A stretch of 64,000 bases of DNA, from the NCBI GenBank assembly GCA_963733105.1, contig CAVTCB010000012.1, forward strand, positions 248,001-312,000. The letters run 5' to 3'. The notes under the pieces are model-generated. The model was not told the DNA's origin, did no database searches, and worked only from the letters and a program-made list of their open reading frames with translations. Position numbers and translations under genes: made by a program. Origin of the DNA: JAFAYN01 sp963733105. GTDB taxonomy: Bacteria; Gemmatimonadota; Gemmatimonadetes; Longimicrobiales; Longimicrobiaceae. Positions 42,001 through 50,200 of this stretch are shown in pieces (the stretch's first letter is position 1; every line of letters starts with the position of its first letter).

Positions 42001-45000
42001 GCAGCACGTTGGCGTGCGTGACCGCGACGCCCTTGGGGCGGCCGGTGGAGCCGGAGGTGTAGATGACGTAGGCCAGGTTTTCGGGGGAGACCTGCGGGCC
42101 CCCACCCGGCTCGCCTCGGGCTCGCCACCCTCCCCCGTTCCGGGGGAGGGGCATCTCCACGCTTCGATCCTCACGCTCCACGCTGTCGTGCTCCCCCTCT
42201 CCCAGCATTGGGAGAGGGGGCCGGGGGGTGAGGGCCTCCGGCCCCGCCTCGGCGGACTGAACTGCCGGATCGCTGGGAGATGCCCCTCCCCCACCTGTGG
42301 GGGAGGGTGGCGGCTCTAAGGCCGCCGGGTGGGGGCGCGCGGCCTCCACCATCACCATCCTCCCCCCGAACTCCGGCAGCCTCCCCGCGATCCCCTCCTG
42401 CGCCACCAGCACCCGCACCGCCGAGTCCTCCAGGAGGTACGCCAGCCTCTCCGCCGGGTAGTCCGGGTCGAGCGGGACGTACGCCCCGCCGGCCCCGAGG
42501 ATGCCCAGGATGCCGACCACGGTCTCCAGGGAGCGCTCGACGCACAGCCCGACGAGCGTCTCGGGGCCCACCCCCGCTCCCCGCAGCGCCGCGGCGAGCC
42601 GCTCCGCGCGCGCGTCCAGCTCCGTGTAGGTGAGCGATTCCGGACCGGAGGTGACCGCCACCGCGTCCGGGCGGGCGCGGGCGACCTCCGCGAAGCGCCG
42701 GTGCAGCGTGGTGGTGACGGGGAAGCGCCGCGGACGGGGGTTCCCGCCCGCGGCGAGCACCGCGCGCTCCTCGTCGCCGAGGAAGGAGACGGTGGAGAGG
42801 CGCGCCCCCGGGTCGGCGGCCACGGCCGCGAGGAGGGCGCGGAAGTGCGCGGCCATCCGCTCCACGGTGGCGGCGTCGAACAGCTCCGAGGCGTACTCGA
42901 ACGAGGCGCGGAGGACCCCGTCCTCCTGCACCGCCTCCAGCGTCAGGTCGAACTTGGCCGTAGCGCGCTCCGCGCCCGCCTGCGCGCCGATCCGCACCCC
43001 CGGGAGCTCCGGCGCGGCGGCGGGGGCGTTCTGGAGGGCGAACGCCACCTGGAAGACCGGGGTGCGGCTCCGGTCGCGCTCCGGCTGCACCTCGTCCACC
43101 AGCCGCTCGAAGGGGAGGTCCGAGTGCGCGAAGGCGTCCAGTGTGGACTCGCGCACCTGCGCCAGGAGCGAGGTGAAGGTCGCGTCGCCCGCCACGTCGG
43201 CGCGGAGGGCGAGGGTGTTCACGAAGAATCCGACCAGCCCCTCCAGCTCCTCGCGCGGCCTCGCCGACACCGGCGTACCGACGACGACCGTCTCCTCCCC
43301 CGACCAGCGGGCCAGGAGGAGCTGGAACGCCGCGAGGAGCGTCATGAAGAGCGTGGCCCCGTGCTCCCGGCCCAGCGCGTCCAGCCGCTCCGCGGGGAGG
43401 TCGAATCGGTGAAGGGCGCCGCGGTGGCTCCTCACCGGCGGGCGCGGGCGGTCCGTGGGGAGATCGAGCGCGCGCGGCGCCCCCCGCAGGCGCTCGCGCC
43501 AGAAGGCGAGCTGCGCCTCCAGCACGTCGCCCGACAGCCACTCCCGCTGCCACGCGGCGTAGTCGGCGTACTGCACGGGGAGCGGCGGGAGGAGCGGCTC
43601 CGAGCCCCGGGCGAAGGCGGCGTACGCGGCGCACGCCTCCCGCACCAGCACCGACATCGACCACTCGTCGCCCACGGCGTGGTGCAGCGCCAGGACGAGG
43701 ACGTGCTCGTCCGCGGCGAGCCGCAGGAGCGACGCGCGGAAGAGCGGCCCGCGCTCCAGGTCGAACGGCCGCTGCGCCTCCTCCGCCACCTCGATCACCG
43801 CTTCGCGCTCGCGCGCCTCCTCCGGGAGCCCGGACAGCTCCTCCACCGGGAGCGTCCACCCCTCCGCCGGGAGGACGACCTGAGCGGCGACCCCGTCCGC
43901 GGTCCGGAAGACGGTGCGCAGCGCCTCGTGGCGGGCGACGACCTCCGCCAGCGCACGCTCCAGCGCGGCGGCGTCCAGCGGACCGGAGAGCCGGAGCGCG
44001 CCGGACATCACGTACGCCGCGCCGCCCGGGTCGAGCTGCTCCAGGAACCAGAGCCGCTCCTGCGCGAAGGAGAGCGGGAGCGGGCGGTCGCGAGGCGCCC
44101 TCGGGATCGTCGCCGGGGGAGACGGGGCCGCGCGTCCGCGGGCGAGGCGCCGGATCGGCGCGGGCGCGGCGGCGTCCGTCCCCGCGCGGGCGGCCCGGAC
44201 GCGCTCCGCGAAGGCGTCCAGCCGCGGCGCGTCGAACAGCGCCTGCAGCGGCATCTCCACCCCGAACGCGGTCCGGACCCGCGTGAGCACCCGCATCGCC
44301 AGGAGCGAGTGCCCGCCGAGCGCGAAGAAGTCGTCCCGCGCGCCCACGCGCTCCACGCCCAGCACCTCCGCCCAGGCCCGCGCGACGATCTCCTCCTCCG
44401 GCGTGCGAGGCGCGACGAACCCCCCGGCGGCGCCGGGGAGCGCCACCTCCCGCTCCGCCAGCGCGCGGCGGTCCGTCTTCCCGTTGGGAGTGCGCGGAAA
44501 GACGTCCAGCACCACGAGCGCCGAGGGGACCATGTGCTCCGGGAGCCGCGCGCGGAGCGCGTCCCGCAGCGCCTCCGCGAGCCCCGCCTCCTCCTCGCCC
44601 GCGGCGAGGGCGAGGTACGCGACCAGGCGCAGGTGCCCGGACCCGTCCTCCCGCGCCACCACCGCCGCCTCCGCCACCCGCGCGTCCGCTTCCAGCGCGG
44701 CCTCCACCTCCCCCAGCTCGATCCGGAAGCCCCGCACCTTGACCTGGTGGTCGGTGCGCCCCAGGTACTCCAGCGGGCCGTCCTCCCCCCAGCGCACCAC
44801 GTCTCCCGTGCGGTAGAGGCGCCCACCCGGCTCCACCGCGAACGGGTCGGGGACGAAGCGCTCCGCCGTCAGGTCGGGCCGCCCCAGGTACCCCCGCGCC
44901 ACCCCCGCCCCGCCGATCCACAGCTCCCCCGGCACCCCCGCGGGCGCCGGCTCCAGCTCCCCGTCCACGACCAGCAGGCGCGTCCCCGCGATCGGGCGGC

Positions 45001-47269
45001 CGAGGTCCACGGGCCCCCCGGCGGGCTCCACGCGCGCGACGGTGGACCAGACGGTGGTTTCCGTGGGGCCGTACAGGTTCCACAGCTCGCCGCAGCACGG
45101 GAGGAGCCGGTCGGCCAGCTCGCGCGGGAGCGCCTCGCCGCCGCAGAGCGCGCGGAAGCCGGGCGCGCCCTCCCACCCCGCCTCCAGGAGCATCCGCCAG
45201 GTCGCGGGCGTCGCCTGCATCACGGTGGCGCCCGTGGCCGCCAGCGCGTCGCGCAGGAGCGCGCCGTCCGCCGCGGTCGCCCGGTCCGCCAGCGCCACGC
45301 ACGCCCCCGTGGTGAGCGGGAGCCACAGCTCCAGCCCCGCGATGTCGAAGGCAAGCGTGGTCACCGCCAGGAGCACGTCGTCCGCCGCGAGCCCCGGCCG
45401 CTCCCTCATGGCGTCCAGGAACGCCGTCACCGCCCGGTGCGGCACCACGACGCCCTTCGGCCGCCCGGTGGAGCCCGAAGTGTAGATGACGTAGGCCGCG
45501 CTGTCGGGAGACGCGGCGGACGCCGGTGCCGGGTCGTCCTCCCGCACCCCCTCCACCCCCGCCTCCGTCACGACCACCCGCGCGCCCGAATCCTCCAGCA
45601 CGTAGGCCACGCGCTCCGCGGGATAGGCGGGGTCCACGGGGACGTACGCGCCGCCGGCCCTGAGCACGGCGAGGAGCGCCACCACCATCTCCGGCCCGCG
45701 CTCCAGGCAGACACCCACGCGCGCCTCCGGCCCCACCCCGAGCCCCGCGAGACGGGCGGCGAGGGCTTCCGAGCGCCGGTCCAGCTCCGCGTAGGTCAGC
45801 GTCTCGCCGCGGAAGCGGAGCGCCGGCGCCTCCGGCGCGCGCGCGGCCATCGCCCGGAAGCGGTCGTGCACCCGCCCGCCGGACGGGGCCTCCGCCCCCG
45901 CCGCGCTCCACGCGGCCAGGAGCCGGCCCCGCTCCGCGTCGCCCAGGAGGGCGAGGTCGCGCACGCGCGCGTCCGGGGCGCGGACCATCCCCTCCAGGAG
46001 CGCGCGGAGGTGGCCGAGCATCCGGCGCACGGCCGCGGGGTCGAAGCGGTCCGCCTCGAAGCCGGCGCGCAGCACCAGAGAGCCGCCCACGGAGACCATC
46101 ACCGTGAGCGGGTAGTTGGTGCGCTCGAAGGCGCGGAAGCCGGCCAGCTCCACCCCGCCCCGGCGCTCCGCCGCGTCCGGGTCCACGGGGAAGTTCTCGA
46201 AGATCAGCAGGCTCTCGAAGAGCGGCTCCCCCGGCGGGAGCTCGCTCCAGGCGCGCACGTCCACCAGCGGCGCGTGCTCGTGCTCGCGCGTCTCCGCCTG
46301 CCGCTCCTGCACCTCCCGCAGCCAGTTGACCAGCACCGCGTCGGGGGAGACGCGGACGCGCACCGGGAGGGTGTTGATGAACATCCCCACCATCCGCTCC
46401 ACCCCCGCCAGCTCCGCCGGGCGCCCGGACACCGTCGCGCCGAACACCACGTCCCGCTCTCCGCCGTAGCGCGACAGGAGGAGCGCCCACGCCCCCTGCA
46501 CCAGCGTGTTCACCGTGAGCCGGTGGCGACGCGCCAGCTCCTGGAGCGCCGCCGTGGCCTCCGCCGGGAGGTCCAGCCGCTCCTCCAGGTAGTCGCCCGC
46601 CGAGGCCGCGGCGCCGGCTCCACGGTCGATGGCCAGCGGCGTGGCCGCGCGGAACCCGGCCAGCTCCGCGCGCCAGAACGCCTCCGCGCGCGCGGCGTCC
46701 CGCCCCTGCAGCCAGGCCACGTAGTCGCGGAAGGGGCGCGGCTGCGGGAGGGAGGGCTCGCGCCCCTCGCGGAGCCCCTCGTACAGCGCGAACACCTCGC
46801 CCAGCACGATCCCCACCGACCACCCGTCCAGCAGGACGTGGTGGTGGCTCCACACGAACTCCCAGGCGTCGTCCGCCGTGCGCAGGAGCGCCAGCCGCAT
46901 CAGCGGCGCGCGGTTCATCTCGAAGCCGCGCGCGCGGTCCTCGCGCAGCCACGCCTCCATCCGCGCGGCGCGCTCCGCGTCCGGGAGGCCGCGCCAGTCC
47001 AGGTGCTCCCAGGGGAGCCGGACGGCGCGGGCGACGATCTGGAGGGGCTTGTCGCGCTTCTCCCAGGCGAAGGCGGTGCGGAGCACGGCGTGGCGCGCGG
47101 CCACGCGCTCCCAGGCCCGCTCCCACGCCTCCGGGTCCAGCTCGCCGCGGAAGGAGAAGGTGAACTGCTCGAAGTAGGTCCCCGACGCGGGCGCGTAGAG
47201 GGTGTGGAAGAGCATCCCCTGCTGGAGGGGGGAGAGCGGGTAGATGGCCTCGACGGGGCTCCTGTCCAT
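36035..47269 (-). CDS. NRPS-2: three-module synthetase C-A-T / C-A-T-E / C-A-T
   Basis: 3744 residues with no frameshift. ATG 47269 lies 11 nt after the NRPS-1 stop; AGGGACGACC precedes it. Acceptor docking start MDRSPVEAIYPLSPLQQG. Module 1: C HHHVLLDGWS near residue 146, A near 600 with code DILQLGLVWK (Gly type), T GGHSLLAM near 986. Module 2: C HHAVGDEWS near 1201 (Glu instead of Gly), A near 1740 with code DFWSVGMVHK (Thr type), T GGDSILSIQ near 2133, E HHLAVDGVSW near 2308, giving D-Thr. Module 3: D-L type C (YPATPLQQGILFH; HHHVLLDGWS near 2781), A near 3280 with code DSALIGEVWK (acidic position 322; His-like or another basic residue), T GGHSLLAMQ near 3669. Inserts 7 and 8 lie in the third and second A domains. 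The C-terminal helix resembles a docking donor. Confidence 0.94.
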   Translation of the reverse strand: MDRSPVEAIYPLSPLQQGMLFHTLYAPASGTYFEQFTFSFRGELDPEAWERAWERVAARHAVLRTAFAWEKRDKPLQIVARAVRLPWEHLDWRGLPDAERAARMEAWLREDRARGFEMNRAPLMRLALLRTADDAWEFVWSHHHVLLDGWSVGIVLGEVFALYEGLREGREPSLPQPRPFRDYVAWLQGRDAARAEAFWRAELAGFRAATPLAIDRGAGAAASAGDYLEERLDLPAEATAALQELARRHRLTVNTLVQGAWALLLSRYGGERDVVFGATVSGRPAELAGVERMVGMFINTLPVRVRVSPDAVLVNWLREVQERQAETREHEHAPLVDVRAWSELPPGEPLFESLLIFENFPVDPDAAERRGGVELAGFRAFERTNYPLTVMVSVGGSLVLRAGFEADRFDPAAVRRMLGHLRALLEGMVRAPDARVRDLALLGDAERGRLLAAWSAAGAEAPSGGRVHDRFRAMAARAPEAPALRFRGETLTYAELDRRSEALAARLAGLGVGPEARVGVCLERGPEMVVALLAVLRAGGAYVPVDPAYPAERVAYVLEDSGARVVVTEAGVEGVREDDPAPASAASPDSAAYVIYTSGSTGRPKGVVVPHRAVTAFLDAMRERPGLAADDVLLAVTTLAFDIAGLELWLPLTTGACVALADRATAADGALLRDALAATGATVMQATPATWRMLLEAGWEGAPGFRALCGGEALPRELADRLLPCCGELWNLYGPTETTVWSTVARVEPAGGPVDLGRPIAGTRLLVVDGELEPAPAGVPGELWIGGAGVARGYLGRPDLTAERFVPDPFAVEPGGRLYRTGDVVRWGEDGPLEYLGRTDHQVKVRGFRIELGEVEAALEADARVAEAAVVAREDGSGHLRLVAYLALAAGEEEAGLAEALRDALRARLPEHMVPSALVVLDVFPRTPNGKTDRRALAEREVALPGAAGGFVAPRTPEEEIVARAWAEVLGVERVGARDDFFALGGHSLLAMRVLTRVRTAFGVEMPLQALFDAPRLDAFAERVRAARAGTDAAAPAPIRRLARGRAAPSPPATIPRAPRDRPLPLSFAQERLWFLEQLDPGGAAYVMSGALRLSGPLDAAALERALAEVVARHEALRTVFRTADGVAAQVVLPAEGWTLPVEELSGLPEEAREREAVIEVAEEAQRPFDLERGPLFRASLLRLAADEHVLVLALHHAVGDEWSMSVLVREACAAYAAFARGSEPLLPPLPVQYADYAAWQREWLSGDVLEAQLAFWRERLRGAPRALDLPTDRPRPPVRSHRGALHRFDLPAERLDALGREHGATLFMTLLAAFQLLLARWSGEETVVVGTPVSARPREELEGLVGFFVNTLALRADVAGDATFTSLLAQVRESTLDAFAHSDLPFERLVDEVQPERDRSRTPVFQVAFALQNAPAAAPELPGVRIGAQAGAERATAKFDLTLEAVQEDGVLRASFEYASELFDAATVERMAAHFRALLAAVAADPGARLSTVSFLGDEERAVLAAGGNPRPRRFPVTTTLHRRFAEVARARPDAVAVTSGPESLTYTELDARAERLAAALRGAGVGPETLVGLCVERSLETVVGILGILGAGGAYVPLDPDYPAERLAYLLEDSAVRVLVAQEGIAGRLPEFGGRMVMVEAARPHPAALEPPPSPTGGGGASPSDPAVQSAEAGPEALTPRPPLPMLGEGEHDSVEREDRSVEMPLPRNGGGWRARGEPGGGPQVSPENLAYVIYTSGSTGRPKGVAVTHANVLRLFDATEADFGFGADDVWTLFHSYAFDFSVWEIWGALLHGGRLVVVPWETSRDPEAFRRLLAEERVTVLSQTPSAFRQLVRADDAAGSELALREVVFGGEALEPGSLRPWTERHGLERPRLVNMHGITETTVHDSFRPVAPADVEAGSASPLGRPLPDGRLYVLDAAGELAPTGVPGELCVAGAGVARGYLGRAELTAERFVPDPFSGEAGARMYRSGDRVRRRADGELEYLGRTDFQVKVRGFRIEPGEIEAVLLEHVREAVVMVREDAPGQTRLVAYVVADGPADAAELRARAAERLPDHMVPSAFVLLDALPLTANGKTDRRALPAPGEESVARGELVAPRDAKEAALAAVWRDVLRLERVGVHDNFFELGGDSILSIQVISRAARAGVRLTPRQVFQHQTVAELAAVADTAATAAAEQGEVTGEAPLTPVQRWFFDQELPEPGHWNHAVLLETRRPVAPALLEGAVGALLRHHDALRLRFRRENGEWRQSFAPFDGHVPFERVEGSAGEEAAERAQRSLDLEAGPLLRAVHFDAGPERPGRLLLVVHHLAVDGVSWRILVEDLERAVAQLARGEEPRLPAKTTSFRAWAERLRAHAGLPETRAERDAWLAAAGAGAPPLPADFPDGANTEGLARTVTAALTEEETRALLQEVPAAFRARIDEVLLAALARALGAWTGERSLLVDLEGHGREDLGEDVDLSRTVGWFTSIFPVRLDADPTAPPAETVRAVRERLRALPGKGIGYGVLRWLAGDAGLAAAPEPQVAFNYLGRFDGAEADDALFAAVEGPTGAARSPAAPRRYLLEVNAGVAGGTFRASWTYGSRVHRAATAERLAEAFLGALRELVAAAREGRTTGLVPSDFPLLAVEQAELGRVLAGLPDVEDAYPATPLQQGILFHALRSREGGMYFEQLAVHLLGGLDPEALRRAWQEVADRHAPLRTSFVPRETGEPVQVVRRRVEHPFEAHDWRGVAAGDRAALLEAFLAGDRERGFDPAVAPLSRVALLRAGDEEWHLVWSHHHVLLDGWSVPLVLGEVFALYAAARAGRALELPAPRPFREYVAWLRGRDAAAAEAFWREELRGIEEPTRLPVDRGAPAPDAPAAGERELRLGEEEAASLRAFARRRRVTPSTLVQGAWALLLSRYTGERDVVFGATVSGRTADLPEMETRVGVFINTLPVRVAVPPDARLGEWLGALQERQAEMRRFEHTPLVDVQAWSEVPRGTPLFESIVVFENYPAESAALDGTGLRVAGSRMAERSNYPFGLLADPGHGLTLRARYDGRRFADDAAERVLEHVRAVLLGMAAAPGARLRDLSLTTGAERERLLSSDAPALPTGAGEIPVHVAIREQARRTPDAVAVASGDASLTYAALDAAAAGLAARLRALGVGPETRVGVCAEPGTGMIAAILGVLYAGGAYVPLDPAYPRERIAYLLEDSAVPVLVTEPGLAERMPEFGGAIVSLDTPHPRPLPHKGGGEHDHDTVEGEDRSVDMPLPQHGGGWRARGEPGGGLSPDHLAYVIYTSGSTGRPKGVGVTHRALACSTAARFERYGGAVREFLLLSSISFDSSVAGIFWTLCAGGTLRVAGEAERRDPARLAEIVARHRVSHLLCVPSLHGALLDEAVRRDGMAPEAVILGGEACPPELVARHARLLPGTALFNEYGPTEATVWCTVHECRAEDAEGRVPVGRAIPGARVHVLDREGEPAPAGVPGELYVGGEGVARGYLGRAALTAERFVPDPFSRVPGARMYRTGDLARRGAGGELEYLGRTDHQVKVRGFRVEPGEVEDALLGVPGVREAAVAAREDGPGGARLVAWFAAREGSGLTAEGVRAALAERLPDHLVPSAVVALDALPRTPNGKTDRRALPAPEARAADDGAPPSTPTEEALAAIWREVLGVERVGAGDDFFALGGHSLLAMQVASRVRAHMELDLPVQAVFDHPRLAELAAEIDLMEEALVASLLAEIEALTDGEAGAAYDEERALRPEARQ
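37472..37611. repeat. Palindromic insert 7 in NRPS-2 A3 domain
   Basis: 140 bp. In gene sense beta then alpha, joined by the recurrent spacer read as HDTVEGEDRSVDM. In frame between VVSLD-type A2 sequence and LAYVIYTSGSTG. Confidence 0.86.
42098..42335. repeat. Palindromic insert 8 in NRPS-2 A2 domain
   Basis: About 238 bp. In gene sense delta, gamma, alpha (PHPAALEPPPSPTGGGG ... LTPRPPLPMLGEGE ... PLPRNGGGWRARGEPGGG). In frame. Confidence 0.86.
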
Positions 47270-47280
47270 CGTGGTCGTCC

Positions 47281-50200
47281 CTACCCGTTCAGCGCGATGA
47301 ACTCGGCGACGAGGTCGTCCAGCTCGTCCTGTTCCAGCCCCGCCTCCGGGAAGTCGGAGGGGGTGTAGCCGCCCGCCTCGGGCGCGCGGCAGTGCTCGAC
47401 GATCTCGCGCAGGTGGTGCAGGTAGCGCGCGGCCAGCCGCTCCACGGTGGCGGCGTGGTGCACGCGCTCCGAGTACGTCCACCCCACCCGGAGCCGTCCG
47501 CCGGAGATGCTGGCGTTCACCTCCAGCAGGTAGCGCCTCGGGGAGGACGGGGCGTGCGCGGGGCCCGCCGGCTCGTCCACGGGGCGGAAGAGGCTGGAGC
47601 CGGGGATCAGGGCGTCCATCCGCCCCAGGTAGTTGAAGCTGACCTCCGGCGCGGGGAGGGCGCCGAGCGCCGCGGCCGTCTCCTCCCGCCCCAGGTAGCG
47701 GAGCATCCCGTAGCCGATCCCCTTCCCCGGGAGGGCGCGCAGCCGCTCCTTGGCCGCGCGGAGCGCGCTCCCCGGCGACGCGTCGGGGCCCGGGTCCAGC
47801 GTCACCGGGAACACCGAGGTGAACCAGCCGACGGTGCGCGACAGGTCCACGTCCTCCCACAGCGGCTCGCGCCCGTGCCCCTCCAGCTCCACCCGCACGG
47901 CGCGGCTCCCCGTCCACTCCCCCAGCGCGCGGGCGAGCCCCGCCAGGAGGGCGTCGTTGATCTGCGTGCGGTAGGCGGAGGGGACCTCGTGCACCAGCGC
48001 GTGCGTCTCCTCCTCGGTGAGCGCCAGGGTGACGGTGCGCGCGTGCGCCTCCAGGTTCTCCCCGCCGGGGAGGTCGGCCGGGAGCGGCGCGACGGCCTCG
48101 CCGCCCGCGGCGAGCCACTCCTCCCGCTCCGCCTCCAGCTCCGGGGCGAGGGCGTGCTCCGCCAGCCGCTCCGCCCAGGCGCGGAAGGAGGTGGTCTTGG
48201 GGGGGAGGCGCACCTCCCCACCGCGGGCGAGCTGCGCGCAGGCGCGCTCCAGGTCCTCCACCAGGATGCCCCAGGAGACGCCGTCCACGGCCAGGTGGTG
48301 CACGGCCAGGAGGAGGCGCCCGGTGCGCTCCGCGCCGCGGTCGAAGTACACCGCCCGCAGCAGCGGCCCCCCGGCCAGCTCGAGGCCGGCCTGCGCCTCC
48401 GCCGACTTCCGCTCCACCGCCGCCGCCCACTCCGCCTCCGGCGCGCCCGCCAGCTCCACGCGCTCGAAGGGGACCTCCCCGTCGAAGGGCGCGAACGACT
48501 GCCGCCACGCCCCGCCCTCCCGGCGGAAGCGCAGACGCAGCGCGTCGTGGTGCCGCAGCAGCGCGCCGACCGCCTCGCGCAGCGCCTCCGCGTCCACCGG
48601 GCGGCGCACCTCCAGGAGGAGAGCCTGGTTCCAGTGCCCCGGCTCGGGGAGCTCCTGCTCGAAGAACCAGCGCTGCACCGGCGTCAGCGGCGACTCGCCC
48701 GTCACCTCCCCCTGCTCCGCCTGCACCACGGCGGCGGTGTCCGCCACCGCCGCCAGCTCGGCCACGGTCTGGTGCTGGAACATCTGCCGGGGGACCAGGC
48801 GGATCCCCGCCTGCGCGGCGCGGGAGATCACCTGGATGGAGAGGATGGAGTCGCCGCCCAGCTCGAAGAAGTTGTCGTGCACGCCCACGCGGTCCAGGCG
48901 CAGCACGCCGCACCAGATCCCCGCCAGCGTCTCCTCCACGGAGTCGCGCGGCGCGACGGTCTCCCCCGCCTCCTCGGAGCGCGTCCACTCCGGCGCGGGG
49001 AGCGCGGCGCGGTCCAGCTTCCCGTTGGGGGAGAGCGGGAGCGCCTCCAGGAAGACGAAGGCGGCCGGGACCATGTAGTCCGGGAGCACCTCCTTGAGCC
49101 GGGCGCGGAGCGCGGAGGCGGAGGGCGCCCCCTCCTCGTCCGCGACCACGTAGGCGACGATGCGCGCGTGGCCGGGCGCGTCCTCCCGCGCCGCCGCCAC
49201 GGCCTCGCGCACCCCCGGCTCCCGCAGCAGCGCCGCCTCGATCTCGCCCAGCTCGATGCGGAAGCCGCGCACCTTGACCTGCTCGTCCAGCCGCCCCAGG
49301 TACTCCACCTCCCCCGAGGCCCGCCACCGCGCGCGGTCCCCCGTCCGGTACAGCCGCGTCCCGCCGGTGGACGAGAACGGGTCCGGGACGAAGCGCTCCG
49401 CCGTCAGCTCCGGCCGCCCGTGGTACCCCCGCCCCACCTGCACCCCACCGATGTACAGCTCCCCGGGGACGCCGACCGGCACCTCCTGGAGCTGCGCGTC
49501 CAGCACGTGGATGCGCGTGTTCGCCACCGGCCGCCCGATGGGGACCACGCTCTCGCCGGGGACGCACGCGTGGTGCGTCACGTCCACCGCGGCTTCGGTG
49601 GGGCCGTACAGGTTGTGCAGCTCCGCCCCCGGCATCCTGCCGTGGAAGCGCTCCGCCACCTCGGGCGAGAGCGCCTCGCCGCTGCACACCACCCGCCGCA
49701 CGCTCCCGCACCGCTCCGGCTCCCCCGCCTCCAGGAACGCCTGGAGCATCGAGGGGACGAAGTGCAGCGTCGTCACCCCTTCCCGCTCGATCAGCTCCGA
49801 CAGGTACTCCGGGTCGCGGTGCCCTTCCGGACGCGCGAGCACCAGACGCGCGCCGGTCGTGAGCGGCCAGAAGAATTCCCACACGGAGACGTCGAAGGAG
49901 AACGGCGTCTTCTGGAGCACCACGTCGTCGGGCGTCAGGCCGTACTCCCGCTGCATCCAGCGCAGCCGGTTGACGACGCCCCGGTGGGCGTTCATCGCGC
50001 CCTTGGGGCGGCCGGTGGAACCGGAGGTGTAGATGACGTAGGCGAGGCTGTCGGGGGAGACGTCGTTCTCCCCTCCCCCCTTGTGGGGGAGGGGCCGGGG
50101 GTGGGGGGCATCCACGGCCACGACGGTGCCCCCGTACCCCTCCACCCTCTCCGCCGTCCGCTCCTGCGCCAGCAGCACCGGCACACCCGAGTCCGCCAGC